This document shows, in pieces, positions 18,651 through 27,394 of a DNA stretch of 64,000 bases. Both the position numbers and the translations under genes were made by a program. Source of the DNA: CAZQBY01 sp964592405 [NCBI: uncultured archaeon] (lineage in GTDB: Archaea; Altiarchaeota; Altiarchaeia; JAFGQM01). Within the stretch, counting starts at the first letter, position 1; each line of letters opens with the position of its first letter. The notes under the pieces were generated by a model. The model saw only the letters and a list, made by a program, of their open reading frames with translations, was not told the DNA's origin and did not search any database. Where the stretch lies: assembly GCA_964592405.1 (NCBI GenBank), contig CAZQBY010000005.1, forward strand, positions 1 to 64,000, given 5' to 3'.

Positions 18651-18863
18651 TTAACCCTGTGGTTGGGCCGATTCTGTCTCTTTGATCTTCTCCATGTATC
18701 CACATTTACCACAGCTGTACCGATCCTTATGCTTAGCTAGGAAAACACCGGGCCCACATTTTGGGCAGGTCTTGTTCTTCCTGCTGATATTGTCTCCTTC
18801 TGTGATATACAGCCTGTATTTTTTCTGGAGTCTCTTCTCTCCTTCCTGTTTCTTTTTGGTCAT
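18651..18863 (-). CDS. rps27ae: 30S ribosomal protein S27ae
   Basis: 70 residues. A basic N-terminus precedes a zinc ribbon with two Cys pairs, [15 protein letters not shown] and [11 protein letters not shown], spaced as in archaeal S27ae. The [14 protein letters not shown] lead-in is also family-typical. It is a small-subunit protein near the beak of the 30S. It is the last gene of the leftward rpo7-spt4-coaE-rps24e-rps27ae operon, with only 2 bases between rps24e and its start. This gene order is widely conserved in archaea. Confidence 0.95.
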   Translation of the reverse strand: MTKKKQEGEKRLQKKYRLYITEGDNISRKNKTCPKCGPGVFLAKHKDRYSCGKCGYMEKIKETESAQPQG

Positions 18864-18865
18864 CT

Positions 18866-19357
18866 TTATTCAGGATTAGCCTTGGTGGTTGTTTTGGGCT
18901 GGTCTGTTGGCTGGTCTGTGGGGTGGTTTGCGGGGTTAGTTTGTGGGGTTGTGGCTGTATTTTCCTTATCCTGTTCAGATACTTTGGCTACTTCCTCTGT
19001 AGTCTGGGATGAGGCCGGGGCTTCTTCAGAGGTGGATGGTTTAGAAGTGGTGGAATCACCAGAGGCAGATTTGCCTTCATCGCCTACCACACGATCTCTT
19101 CTGGTGAGATACTCCGGTTCGATCTTCCTCATAATCTCCTCCTTATCATAAACCTTGGCCTTTCCGGTAATGAGATTATATCCGGTCTTCTGGTCTATGA
19201 TATCTATTACTATGAGATTCTCACCAGTTTTTAGCTTCTTTGACAGTTCTGTTTTTATTTTGACCCGTGTGGGGGTTGGTTTGTCTTCTAGTTGAAACTC
19301 CACTTCCCTGCGGCCCAATAGGGGATTGTATTCCTCCTTTATTATCTCCACATTCAT
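18866..19357 (-). CDS. rps24e: 30S ribosomal protein S24e with a long Ser/Thr/Pro-rich C-terminal extension
   Basis: 163 residues, about 60 longer than typical archaeal S24e. Residues 1-95 are the conserved fold ([54 protein letters not shown]). From about residue 96 the chain becomes low in complexity, rich in Ser, Thr, Glu and Pro, and ends in a short PTDQPTDQP repeat. The DNA for the tail is repetitive (GGCTGGTCTGTTGGCTGG-like on the + strand). The start overlaps the upstream dephospho-CoA kinase stop by 4 bases. The core call is firm; the tail is probably disordered and of unknown role. Confidence 0.93.
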   Translation of the reverse strand: MNVEIIKEEYNPLLGRREVEFQLEDKPTPTRVKIKTELSKKLKTGENLIVIDIIDQKTGYNLITGKAKVYDKEEIMRKIEPEYLTRRDRVVGDEGKSASGDSTTSKPSTSEEAPASSQTTEEVAKVSEQDKENTATTPQTNPANHPTDQPTDQPKTTTKANPE

Positions 19358-19878
19358 TTTGTAAAACGTGAAAGGATGTCCTCAAAGATGGCCCTTATTT
19401 TTCGGTCAATGAGTATTAAAATGGCTCCGTTCTTTTGTGGGAGTCCGTAGATCACGCGTGAACCTATTGGGGCATTTAGGATTACTGGAATTGCCAGCAG
19501 GTCCTCCTCACCCTCAACAAGTATGGATGCCTGCTCTTGATTTAGGCATCTTACAACTGCGTTCCAGGCCTCTTTTGTTATGGTGGCGGGCGGATTCCTT
19601 ACTACCAGAGGGGGAGCGTAAGCATTTAGAAGTTTGGAGGATTCTCTGTCTGACGGCCGGCGCCTGATCCTTTTATCCCAGATTATTAATGATGGGGAGA
19701 GACCACCCCGTATAAGGTGTGTGGATACTGTATCGCCAATAGATATTAAGGGTTTCTCACTAGGTTGCTCTTTGAGTATTTGGATGATGCGCGAACACTG
19801 CATTACTTCCCCGAAAGGCTTCCTCAGTTCACTCCGGAGGGATTGTGGGAGGTGGAGGTCGTTTTCAATAACAATCAT
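19354..19878 (-). CDS. GTP-dependent dephospho-CoA kinase (DUF359 family)
   Basis: 174 residues, the usual size for this archaeal family. Segments typical of the family are LRKPFGEVM, LISIGDTVSTHLI with the conserved GD, IIWDKRIRRRP with the conserved D-K-R, NPPATIT, and VEGEEDLLAIPVIL followed by GLPQKNGAILI. Members phosphorylate dephospho-CoA with GTP, the last step of archaeal CoA synthesis, and are unrelated to bacterial CoaE. It is embedded between spt4 and rps24e, a conserved archaeal arrangement. The start overlaps the spt4 stop by 4 bases (ATGA). Confidence 0.9.
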   Translation of the reverse strand: MIVIENDLHLPQSLRSELRKPFGEVMQCSRIIQILKEQPSEKPLISIGDTVSTHLIRGGLSPSLIIWDKRIRRRPSDRESSKLLNAYAPPLVVRNPPATITKEAWNAVVRCLNQEQASILVEGEEDLLAIPVILNAPIGSRVIYGLPQKNGAILILIDRKIRAIFEDILSRFTK

Positions 19879-20054
19879 ATCTTGAGTGCGTAAATCCCTT
19901 TGATCCGGACATCCATCTCCTTGGCCATTTCACTTTTCTCAGGGTGTATTACTGCAACCTTGCCGCTCCAATCTCGTGTCAAATCCACTCCACACGCCGG
20001 ACATTTGGTAGCCTCATGATATACCTTCCCACATCTTGGACATGCTAGATCCAT
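19875..20054 (-). CDS. spt4: Transcription elongation factor Spt4 (RpoE'')
   Basis: A 59-residue protein. It begins MDLACPRCGKVYHEATKCPACG, giving a four-Cys zinc site, then DLTRDWSGKVAVIHPEKSEMAKEM and ends GIYALKI. This is the compact archaeal Spt4 pattern, including the conserved W-x-G and the 'SExA' contact with Spt5. It pairs with Spt5 (not in this window) on RNA polymerase to raise processivity. The start codon shares one base with the stop of rpo7 (TAATG), and the end overlaps the following kinase by 4 bases. Rpo7-Spt4 adjacency is a classic archaeal operon. Confidence 0.95.
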   Translation of the reverse strand: MDLACPRCGKVYHEATKCPACGVDLTRDWSGKVAVIHPEKSEMAKEMDVRIKGIYALKI

Positions 20055-20668
20055 TATTTCTTGACAGCCTCCTTATTCTCTCCCTTCTTTTTGTCTTTTG
20101 TTGTTGATTTTGTTTTTTTCTCGGCCTTTTTGGCCTCTGCCTCCAGCCAGTCGAGTGCACCCAATCCGGGTTGCCTCATTGTCAGGCCGATTTTTGTGTC
20201 CAGTAAAGTTGATTTTCGGCTTATGGTAACCACCCGTGCACGCACCCTGTCGCCAAGTTTGAGAGTCCTTTTAGTCTGTTTGCCATTAAACTGCTGCTCC
20301 TTCTCGTTGTAGTTGACAAAATCCTCCATTATCTGTGATACATGCACCAGCCCGTCTATCGGACCTATCGATATGAAGGCTCCAAATTCGGCTATCTCAT
20401 TAAATTCCCCTTCTACAATCTCCTGCAACTTGGGTTTGTAGGTCAGCATTGTGAATGTGGTATCATAATACGCTCCCCCATCCCCGGGGATTATATAGCT
20501 ATCACCTATATCCTTCACATTTATGGCCGCAACTATTATTCCCATATCAGGATCAATGCGCCCGACATATTCCTTGTCGAGTATCTCCTTCATACTTTTT
20601 ACAGGGTCCAGCCCGAACATATTGGGTGGAACCCTCACCGAATCACGCAATTCTATTTTGTAGTACAT
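20054..20668 (-). CDS. rpo7: DNA-directed RNA polymerase subunit Rpo7 (RpoE')
   Basis: 204 residues. The N-terminal tip domain (MYYKIELRDSVRVPPNMFG) is followed by an S1-type OB domain (GEFNEIAEFGAFISIGPIDGLVHVSQIM near residues 82-110). The chain ends with a Lys/Glu-rich tail of about 35 residues not usually present. Rpo7 forms the RNA polymerase stalk with Rpo4 and binds exiting RNA and factor TFE. It is the first gene of the leftward rpo7-spt4-coaE-rps24e-rps27ae operon. The tail may be disordered. Confidence 0.95.
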   Translation of the reverse strand: MYYKIELRDSVRVPPNMFGLDPVKSMKEILDKEYVGRIDPDMGIIVAAINVKDIGDSYIIPGDGGAYYDTTFTMLTYKPKLQEIVEGEFNEIAEFGAFISIGPIDGLVHVSQIMEDFVNYNEKEQQFNGKQTKRTLKLGDRVRARVVTISRKSTLLDTKIGLTMRQPGLGALDWLEAEAKKAEKKTKSTTKDKKKGENKEAVKK

Positions 20669-20759
20669 TTTATGGATTATTCTAAGAGAGAATAAGCGGT
20701 TTTAATTAGAAGTGGGACGTTTAAAAATAATGAAATAGGTTGGTTTGTAAATCAGGCCT

Positions 20760-22859
20760 TCAGACTCCATGGACTAGAATAAATATGCCTGCAAAAACTA
20801 TCGACACCATGGACATCAGCTTGATGAGTATGTTCAGGCTCGGCCCCGAGGTGTCCTTGAACGGGTCACCGACCGTGTCGCCAACGACCGCAGCCTTGTG
20901 GTTAGCGCTGCCCTTGCCCCCCAAGGCGCCCGCTTCGATGTATTTCTTGGCATTGTCCCATGCACCACCTGCATTGGCCATGAAGATTGCCATTACAAAA
21001 CCCGTTACAAGAGCTCCTGTAAGAAGGGCCACAACTGCGGCTGGGCCCAAGATTATGCCAACTGCAATTGGGGAGACAATCGCTAGCAGGGAGGGTAATA
21101 TCATCTCACGCTGTGCTGATTTTGTGGCAATGCCAACACATGCCCTATAGTCCGGCTTTGCCTTGCCCTCCATCAGACCTTTAATCTCCCTGAACTGCCG
21201 TCTGACTTCTTCCACTATACTGCCGGCTGCGCGTCCGACCGCACTCATCGTCATAGATGAGAATAGGAAGGGCAGCATACCTCCTATGAATAGTCCAATT
21301 ATCACAAACGGGTTTGTTAGTGAGAGATTCAGTATGAGGCTCTTACCCATCTGGCTGGCAACCCGGCTTACCTCGTTCTGGAAAGCCACCAGCAATGCAA
21401 GTGCTGTCAGGGCGGCCGAACCTATTGCAAACCCCTTGCCGGTGGCGGCTGTGGTATTACCCAGAGCATCCAAAGCGTCTGTTTTTTTCCTTATGTCTTC
21501 ACCCAATCCCGCCATCTCAGCTATCCCGCCGGCATTATCAGCCACCGGTCCGTAGGCATCTGATGCTAGGGTAATACCCAAGGTTGAGAGCATGCCAACT
21601 GCGGCTATACCTATACCATAAAGGCCAAGTGCCGGGTTGCTGACGCCCCCAGCTGTGAGGAAGGCTGCAGCAATTCCCGCACATATTGCTATGATTGGGA
21701 CCCATGTAGACCTCATACCTGTAGCCAGGCCACCGATTATTATGGTTGCCGGTCCGGTCTTGGACTCGCCTGCGAGGGCCCTTGTTGGCGTGTATTGCGC
21801 AGAGGTATAATATTCTGTTGAGAAGCCTATCACTATCCCGGCCACCAACCCTGATATTATTGAGAAGAACAGACCCAATCCGGCATCGCCCATGGTTTGT
21901 TGTACGACAAAAAAGGAGATTACTGCGGTTAGTATTGCTGCACCCCAGATGCCCCTTCTCAGGGCCCAAAGAAGATTTTTCTGAGTAGCCTTTTCTCCTG
22001 TTTTAATAAAAAACATTCCGATTATGGAGCATATTATGCCAACTGATGCAATCACAAGTGGAAGGGTCACGGCATTGAACAGCAGGTCTGAATGCATGAA
22101 AGCCACAGCCCCAAGGGACATCGCCGCTATAAGGGAACCAAGATAGGATTCGTATAAATCTGCTCCCATACCAGCCACGTCGCCTACATTGTCCCCGACA
22201 TTATCTGCTATAACCCCGGGGTTTCGTGGATCATCCTCCGGTATGCCTGCCTCAATCTTCCCGACCAGATCTGCACCGACATCAGCTGCCTTGGTGTAAA
22301 TACCACCGCCAACCCGGGCAAAGAGGGCCATGGATGATGCTCCCATCCCAAAGGAGAGCATGACTGATGCTATTTCCTGCAGGGCCATTCCCTGTGAAGA
22401 GAGTATGAAATACCAGAGCAGAATCTGGATCAGCGCCAACCCCACCACAGACAGGCCCATCACCCCACCTGCCGAAAAGGCTACTTTCAGTCCTGCATTC
22501 AGAGACCTTTGGACCGCGTTGGCGGTTCTTGAATTTGATTTTGTTGCTATTGTCATACCTACATACCCTGCAAGTGCAGACAGCAGTCCGCCTGTAAGAA
22601 AAGCAAACGGCACATAGATGTTCATAATTTTGTTGTTTAGGAGGGCCAGACACAGCAATATCAGAAATACTGCAATAAAGAACACAGCCAATGATTTGTA
22701 TTGTTGGGAAAGGTAGGCCTTTGCACCAGCATGTATGGCCGCCGATATCTCGCGCATCTTCTCCGTTCCCTCATCTTCCCGAAACACACGTATTGTCAGA
22801 TAGGCTGCTGAGCCCAAAGCAAGAACTGCCGCCACCGGCACTAACCAAAAGAAGTCCAT
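20760..22859 (-). CDS. hppA: K+-dependent membrane-bound ion-translocating pyrophosphatase
   Basis: 699 residues, about 16 transmembrane helices, the full family length. The substrate site reads [25 protein letters not shown] with [19 protein letters not shown], and a second cluster [16 protein letters not shown]. The segment [16 protein letters not shown] has Ala at the position where K+-independent enzymes have Lys, which predicts K+ dependence. Such enzymes pump H+ or Na+ across the membrane on pyrophosphate hydrolysis. The transported ion cannot be told from what I read. The gene stands alone with a 130-base upstream region. Confidence 0.95.
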   Translation of the reverse strand: MDFFWLVPVAAVLALGSAAYLTIRVFREDEGTEKMREISAAIHAGAKAYLSQQYKSLAVFFIAVFLILLCLALLNNKIMNIYVPFAFLTGGLLSALAGYVGMTIATKSNSRTANAVQRSLNAGLKVAFSAGGVMGLSVVGLALIQILLWYFILSSQGMALQEIASVMLSFGMGASSMALFARVGGGIYTKAADVGADLVGKIEAGIPEDDPRNPGVIADNVGDNVGDVAGMGADLYESYLGSLIAAMSLGAVAFMHSDLLFNAVTLPLVIASVGIICSIIGMFFIKTGEKATQKNLLWALRRGIWGAAILTAVISFFVVQQTMGDAGLGLFFSIISGLVAGIVIGFSTEYYTSAQYTPTRALAGESKTGPATIIIGGLATGMRSTWVPIIAICAGIAAAFLTAGGVSNPALGLYGIGIAAVGMLSTLGITLASDAYGPVADNAGGIAEMAGLGEDIRKKTDALDALGNTTAATGKGFAIGSAALTALALLVAFQNEVSRVASQMGKSLILNLSLTNPFVIIGLFIGGMLPFLFSSMTMSAVGRAAGSIVEEVRRQFREIKGLMEGKAKPDYRACVGIATKSAQREMILPSLLAIVSPIAVGIILGPAAVVALLTGALVTGFVMAIFMANAGGAWDNAKKYIEAGALGGKGSANHKAAVVGDTVGDPFKDTSGPSLNILIKLMSMVSIVFAGIFILVHGV

Positions 22860-22993
22860 TTTTGGTCTGATTATGGTTCCCAGATTGCCCCCTAGTTTGT
22901 GTTGGTTCTGAAGTGGAGTTTAAAGAAATGTATATAAAAATAAAAAAGGTTAAAAGCGGGTTTTTGGGGCTGCCTATTTTGTAGGTAGTCTAT
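22860..22993. promoter_or_regulatory. hppA upstream region with TATA box and a small hairpin
   Basis: A 134-base spacer on the leftward strand. A long A/T block at about 22925-22950, with TTTTTATATACA on the minus strand, is a likely TATA box for hppA, leaving a leader of about 50 bases. At about 22973-22991 an inverted repeat (CTGCCTA, 5-base loop, TAGGTAG with one G-U pair) follows the stop of the PIN gene and may mark its transcript end. Confidence 0.4.
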
Positions 22994-23371
22994 CTAGCCT
23001 ATCTCAAGCTTGCTGCGGTTGCGTACAAAGATTGTAGGGACTTTGAGGCTTTTGAGGCGCTTGCGCAGGGTGGAGTCATTGGTAGCGACCATAACATCTT
23101 TATGGTTCTTGGCATAGCTTACTATGACATCGTCTGCCTTACCTTCAGCTTCCACAACCTCTATGTTGCGCGCCAGGTGTATACCCAGTCTGGCTGCACT
23201 GCGCTCCCCACCCTTTCCATTGCGCGCCAGCCGCTCTAACTCTTCCTTCACTGGTTTGATTGTTATCATCTGGTAGGGCTCTTCTATTATCCGGTCGAAC
23301 TCTGACATTATATTGACCCCCAGCTGGAAAGGAACCAAGAAGAAGTTTGTATCTAGGAGAATGTGTTTCAT
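22994..23371 (-). CDS. Fcf1/Utp24-like PIN-domain ribonuclease
   Basis: 125 residues from the ATG overlapping the TrmI stop by 4 bases (MKHILLDTNFFLVPFQLGV); a longer start 22 codons upstream would sit inside trmI. The PIN acidic residues are visible: Asp in LLDTN, Glu in KPVKEELERL, Asp in KADDVIVSYA and Asp in VATNDSTLRKRLK. The string DTNFFLVPFQLGV is typical of Fcf1-type PIN proteins, which in eukaryotes act in 18S rRNA processing. In archaea such genes sit near rpo7-spt4, as here. A role in pre-rRNA processing is inferred. Confidence 0.85.
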   Translation of the reverse strand: MKHILLDTNFFLVPFQLGVNIMSEFDRIIEEPYQMITIKPVKEELERLARNGKGGERSAARLGIHLARNIEVVEAEGKADDVIVSYAKNHKDVMVATNDSTLRKRLKSLKVPTIFVRNRSKLEIG

Positions 23372-24108
23372 TCTTGCAGTTTCCTTGCAATTGTTATGAA
23401 ACCCGTATGCCCTATCATGCGCGTCTTTGGCCTGCATCGTTGCCTGCCAACCTCCCAGTCGCGCACCAGAACCTCAATGGTTCTGACATCCTGAAACTGT
23501 CGGGGCAATTGGGTGACAAGCCGCTTGACCTGTTCGATGGAGGGTGAGTAAGAAGCCAGATATCCTCCAAATTTCAGCGCACGCAGGGCATGGGCCGATG
23601 CCCTCCATGGCTCTGGGAGATCCAAAATTACCGCATCTACTCCTTTCTCGTCTATACCCTCATAGACATCCCTATTTTTGAGCTCCACGACACCATCAAG
23701 CCCGGCTTCCTCCAGATGCCGGCGTGCTTCTTGCTGGTGTTCCTGTCGGATTTCATATGAATAAACCCTGCCCTCTGGTTGAACAGCATTGGCAAGCATT
23801 AGTGTCAGGCCGGCCACACCCGTCCCGGCCTCTACAACGCGGGCACCGCTGGAAAGGCCTGTGAAAGCTATTATTATAGCCGCATCTTTTGGGTAGATTA
23901 TCTGGGCCCTTTTTGGCATTTTTTCTATAAAGTCGGTTATTGATGGTTCGGTTATAAAGAAGGTTCTGCCCTTATGTGTCCTGATCATCCCACTATAGTT
24001 AATCTTCTCAAGGTCTGCCAGTTTGATGACCCCCCCATGGGTATGCAACTCCTTACCCTTTTCAACCAGCTGGCGTTTTCCCTTTTTGTCTATCAGAAGC
24101 CTTCTCAT
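23368..24108 (-). CDS. trmI: tRNA (adenine-57/58-N1)-methyltransferase TrmI
   Basis: 246 residues. An N-terminal beta domain (KGKELHTHGGVIKLADL, HKGRTFFITEPSITDFIEKM, RAQIIYPKDAAIIIAFTGL) precedes a Rossmann domain with the SAM loop VVEAGTGVAGLTLMLANAV, then YSYEIRQEHQQEARRHLE and DAVILDLPEPWRA. This matches archaeal TrmI/eukaryotic Trm61. The archaeal homotetramer makes m1A in the T-loop, often at both 57 and 58. It lies 12 bases after the winged-helix regulator and overlaps the PIN gene, forming a three-gene leftward operon. Confidence 0.93.
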   Translation of the reverse strand: MRRLLIDKKGKRQLVEKGKELHTHGGVIKLADLEKINYSGMIRTHKGRTFFITEPSITDFIEKMPKRAQIIYPKDAAIIIAFTGLSSGARVVEAGTGVAGLTLMLANAVQPEGRVYSYEIRQEHQQEARRHLEEAGLDGVVELKNRDVYEGIDEKGVDAVILDLPEPWRASAHALRALKFGGYLASYSPSIEQVKRLVTQLPRQFQDVRTIEVLVRDWEVGRQRCRPKTRMIGHTGFITIARKLQE

Positions 24109-24120
24109 TCTGCATGTCTG

Positions 24121-24540
24121 CTACCACCTCTTCTCAACTCCAAGTTCTTTGTCGATCTCGGCGGCTATCCTGCGCATTCTCTCGAATATCCTCTGTGAGT
24201 CGCGCATCATATCCTCAATGGTCTCTTCAAGACTTGGCTGCCGTAGGGCATACCTGCGCCCGGATATGCGCGCAATAAGGCCGGAACTGTGGAATTTTTT
24301 TAGGTGGAATAGAACCGTGCCGCGTGTAAGATTGAGCTTCCTTGCAATCTCTGTAGATGTTTTTGGCTCGCCGCTTATGGATGCCTCCACCAGTGTTTTG
24401 AAAACTTTATATGTGGACTTGTCTTCATCTTTCTTGGTAAATAGGTTGAGAGAACGGCATAACCATTCGATATCATCCTCTTCACGTGCCTTGGGTGGTG
24501 GTTGTAGATCTTGAAGATATATTCTTCTTTTACTCTCCAT
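24121..24540 (-). CDS. ArsR-like winged-helix regulator, possible heat-shock repressor (Phr-like)
   Basis: 139 residues. A winged helix-turn-helix at about residues 58-100 reads TSTEIARKLNLTRGTVLFHLKKFHSSGLIARISGRRYALRQ. The VLFHLKK recognition helix is ArsR/MarR-like. A charged amphipathic helix of about 30 residues follows, suited to dimerisation. The gene is divergent from hsp20-cdc48 across 111 bases containing a direct repeat. Phr of Pyrococcus, an ArsR-like protein, represses exactly hsp20 and an AAA+ ATPase gene. I infer an equivalent role from the gene arrangement; I have not shown orthology by sequence. Confidence 0.75.
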   Translation of the reverse strand: MESKRRIYLQDLQPPPKAREEDDIEWLCRSLNLFTKKDEDKSTYKVFKTLVEASISGEPKTSTEIARKLNLTRGTVLFHLKKFHSSGLIARISGRRYALRQPSLEETIEDMMRDSQRIFERMRRIAAEIDKELGVEKRW

Positions 24541-24651
24541 TCTTTGGCCGAAATGTTTTTATAGATAGTACTTCAAAAGTTAATAGTTTATTGTTTTTGT
24601 ATTAATTAGTATTGTTTAATTATAGGGTTTAATTATAAAAATGTGATTAGA
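24541..24651. promoter_or_regulatory. Divergent heat-shock control region with tandem 11-bp direct repeat
   Basis: A very A/T-rich spacer. The 11-mer GTTTAATTATA occurs at 24614-24624 and again at 24627-24637, 13 bp apart, just before the hsp20 start at 24652. The first copy is at TATA-box distance from a leaderless start; the second would overlap the transcription start, where a repressor would block polymerase. For the leftward regulator gene a TATA box (CTATAAAAAC on the minus strand) lies at about 24557-24566. Further TTAAT-containing half sites lie at 24580-24605. The operator role is inferred from position and repetition. Confidence 0.55.
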
Positions 24652-25209
24652 ATGGTTTTCAGAAGAAAGAAAGATGATAAGGAAGATCCGTTTGATGATG
24701 TATTTAGGCGACCCTTTGATGCGGATCCGTTTGAGGACTTCTTTGGTAATTTTCGCAGGATGAATGAGATGGTCAATGAGCTCATGCGCAATATGTTCCG
24801 CGGAGCTGATATAAGGTCCGGCAAGCCGTTTGTCTATGGATTTTCAATAAAGACCGGGCCGGATGGCAAGCCGGTTATACGGGAATTTGGTAATGTAAAA
24901 CCCGGTCAGATGCCAATGGTGAGTGATGCACGCGAACCGTTGGTGGATGTGATAGAGGGGGAGAAGGATATAACAGTTATAGTCGAGCTTCCGGGGGTAG
25001 AGAAGAAGGACATCAATCTTGAGGTTGTTGGTGGTGCTTTGGAGATTAAGGTGGACACCCCCCAGAAGAAGTATTATAAGTCCGTCCAGCTCCCGGACGA
25101 GGTGATTGAGGATACCGCAAATGCTACTTACAACAATGGGGTGTTGGAAGTCAAACTAAGGCGCAAGACAGTGAAAAAGGAAAGAGGAAAAAGAATTAAG
25201 ATAAAGTGA
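24652..25209 (+). CDS. hsp20: Hsp20/alpha-crystallin small heat shock protein
   Basis: 185 residues from the second ATG (VFRRKKDDKED); a start three codons upstream is also possible. A long acidic and Phe-rich N-terminal region (DPFEDFFGNFRRMNEM) precedes the alpha-crystallin domain at about 90-170, with PLVDVIEGEKDITVIVELPG, DINLEVVGGALEI and the hallmark ATYNNGVLEVKL. The C-terminal tail GKRIKIK contains the I-x-I oligomerisation motif. It is an ATP-independent holdase in the cytoplasm. It is 10 bases upstream of cdc48 on the same strand, so clients may be handed to the unfoldase. Confidence 0.93.
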   Translation: MVFRRKKDDKEDPFDDVFRRPFDADPFEDFFGNFRRMNEMVNELMRNMFRGADIRSGKPFVYGFSIKTGPDGKPVIREFGNVKPGQMPMVSDAREPLVDVIEGEKDITVIVELPGVEKKDINLEVVGGALEIKVDTPQKKYYKSVQLPDEVIEDTANATYNNGVLEVKLRRKTVKKERGKRIKIK

Positions 25210-25219
25210 GGCGTGTGTG

Positions 25220-27394
25220 ATGAAACTCAAGTTAAGTGTTAGGGAAGCACCCAAGAGTGATGTGGGTAGAGGGATAGTTAGAATCAGCTCTAAAGCCATG
25301 CAGAAACTTGGGGCAACAAGTGGTAGTATAGTCAGTATCAAAGGTAAAAAGGAGGCCGTTGGTGTAGTATGGCGGGATATTGAGGAGGAAGGGGCTGAGG
25401 ATATAATCCGTATGGATGGTATATTGAGGAGTAACGCGGGGGTTGGCTTGGACGAGGATGTTGAGGTTCAGGTGATAGGGGCCAAATATGCCAAAAAATT
25501 GGTGCTTTCACCAACACAGGCCATCCAGTATGGTTCTGGATTTGTGGAATATGTTCATGAGCGGCTCCTGAATAAGCCTTTTGTTAAGGGAAACAAAGTT
25601 CTGGTGGATGTTATGGGGACTCCGCTCATGTTTGTTGTGACATCCACTGCGCCGGGAGGGGCTGTTGTCATTTCTGAGGATACCGACGTTACAATAGCCA
25701 AGAAGGTTGCTAGTGTGAAGGAAGGTGTCCCATCCGTCAGTTATGAAGATATTGGGGGTCTAAAGGAAGAAATTGAGATTATAAGGGAGATGATAGAGGT
25801 TCCGATGAAATACCCGCAGGTGTTTAAGAAGCTGGGGATTTCTCCGCCAAAGGGAGTCCTGTTGCACGGTCCTCCGGGAACCGGTAAGACGCTTCTGGCA
25901 AAGGCTGTGGCAAATGAAACAGATGCACATTTCATATATCTGGCAGGTCCGGAGATAATGAGCAAGTGGTATGGACAATCTGAGGAAAATCTAAGAAATG
26001 TGTTCAAGGAGGCTCAGGAGAATGCACCCAGTATAATATTCATTGATGAAATAGACGCTATAGCGCCTGCCAGAGAGGAGGTAAGTGGAGAGGTGGAAAA
26101 GCGGGTGGTATCCCAATTGCTGACATTGATGGATGGTCTGGAGGCTCGGGGTGAGGTAGTGGTCATTGCTGCAACCAACCGGCCTGATGCTGTTGATCCT
26201 GCCCTGCGCAGACCCGGACGTTTTGATAGAGAGCTGCAAATAGGTATACCAAACCGTGAAGCCAGAAAAGAAATACTCCAGATACATACCCGGGGTATGC
26301 CGCTGACCGAGAATGTAGATTTGGAACATCTGGCAGACATCACGCATGGATATTCTGGTGCAGATCTTGAGGCTTTGGCCAAGGAGGCTGCAATGCATGC
26401 ACTGAGAAAGGTGATGCCTGAGATAAAGAAGCTCAAGGAAAGTGAACTGACCAAGGACCTCCTAGATAGGCTACAGGTGACTGAAAAGGATTTTGAAGAA
26501 GCCATGAAAAGGGTCGAACCTTCTGCCATGAGAGAGGTGTTGGTGGATATACCCAAGGTTACTTGGAAGGATGTCGGTGGTTTAAAGGAAGTCAAGGAAG
26601 AGCTCATTGAGAGTGTTGAGTGGCCCCTGAAGTATAGCAGGGAGTTCGCAGAGGTGGGTATAAGCCCGCCAAAAGGGATTCTTTTATATGGCCCTCCGGG
26701 AACCGGTAAGACGCTTCTGGCAAAGGCTGTGGCAAATGAAAGTTCTGCTAATTTTATAGTAGTCAAGGGCCCGGAATTGTTGAATAAGTATGTTGGGGAG
26801 AGTGAGCGCAGTGTCCGGAAGGTGTTCAAGCGCGCACGGCAGGTGGCGCCGTCAATCATATTTTTTGATGAGATAGAGTCTTTGACCGGGACAAGGGGGG
26901 TACTAAGTGACAGTAGTGGAGTAAAGGAAAGTGTTGTTGCCCAATTGCTGAGTGAGATTGATGGTGTCTCTGAATTGAAGGATGTTGTTCTTATAGGGGC
27001 AACCAACCGGCCTGATTTGATAGATCCTGCCCTACTCAGGCCGGGCCGGTTTGAGAAAGTGATATATGTTCCCATGCCGGACAGAGAGGCGCGCATGGAG
27101 ATATTCAGAGTGCACACAAAGAATGTCAGGTTGCACAAGGATGTCAAACTAGATCGTTTGGTTGGCAAGACTGAAGGTTATTCGGGGGCAGATATTGAGG
27201 CAGTTGTCAGGAAGGCTGGCATGCTGGCCATACGGGATGCTATTGGTAGGAAGGGTAAAGGAAAGGGGACTAAAGTTTCCATGAAACATTTTGAGGAGGC
27301 TTTGGAGAAAGTCAAACCCAGTGTTAGTAAGGAGGAAAGTAGCAGGTATTGGAAAGGGCGAGGAGGTGCGCCTGCTGACATAAATGTGGCTTAG
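25220..27394 (+). CDS. Cdc48/VAT AAA+ ATPase
   Basis: 724 residues from the ATG that follows an in-frame GTG. An N-domain (residues 1-180) with the double-psi barrel start KLSVREAPKSDVGRGIVRI is followed by two AAA+ modules. D1 has Walker A GPPGTGKT near 216, Walker B IIFIDEIDAIAPAR and RRPGRFDREL. D2 has Walker A near 491, IIFFDEIESLTG and LRPGRFEKV. Homohexamers of this family thread and unfold proteins and work with the 20S proteasome. The Walker A DNA of D1 and D2 is almost identical over about 40 bases. Operon with hsp20. The end overlaps the SepRS stop convergently by 4 bases. Confidence 0.96.
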   Translation: MKLKLSVREAPKSDVGRGIVRISSKAMQKLGATSGSIVSIKGKKEAVGVVWRDIEEEGAEDIIRMDGILRSNAGVGLDEDVEVQVIGAKYAKKLVLSPTQAIQYGSGFVEYVHERLLNKPFVKGNKVLVDVMGTPLMFVVTSTAPGGAVVISEDTDVTIAKKVASVKEGVPSVSYEDIGGLKEEIEIIREMIEVPMKYPQVFKKLGISPPKGVLLHGPPGTGKTLLAKAVANETDAHFIYLAGPEIMSKWYGQSEENLRNVFKEAQENAPSIIFIDEIDAIAPAREEVSGEVEKRVVSQLLTLMDGLEARGEVVVIAATNRPDAVDPALRRPGRFDRELQIGIPNREARKEILQIHTRGMPLTENVDLEHLADITHGYSGADLEALAKEAAMHALRKVMPEIKKLKESELTKDLLDRLQVTEKDFEEAMKRVEPSAMREVLVDIPKVTWKDVGGLKEVKEELIESVEWPLKYSREFAEVGISPPKGILLYGPPGTGKTLLAKAVANESSANFIVVKGPELLNKYVGESERSVRKVFKRARQVAPSIIFFDEIESLTGTRGVLSDSSGVKESVVAQLLSEIDGVSELKDVVLIGATNRPDLIDPALLRPGRFEKVIYVPMPDREARMEIFRVHTKNVRLHKDVKLDRLVGKTEGYSGADIEAVVRKAGMLAIRDAIGRKGKGKGTKVSMKHFEEALEKVKPSVSKEESSRYWKGRGGAPADINVA

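Noticed and set aside
26014-27168. 384-codon antisense ORF under cdc48
   Set aside because: It is the shadow of the highly conserved AAA+ repeats, Ser/Thr-rich and without motifs.
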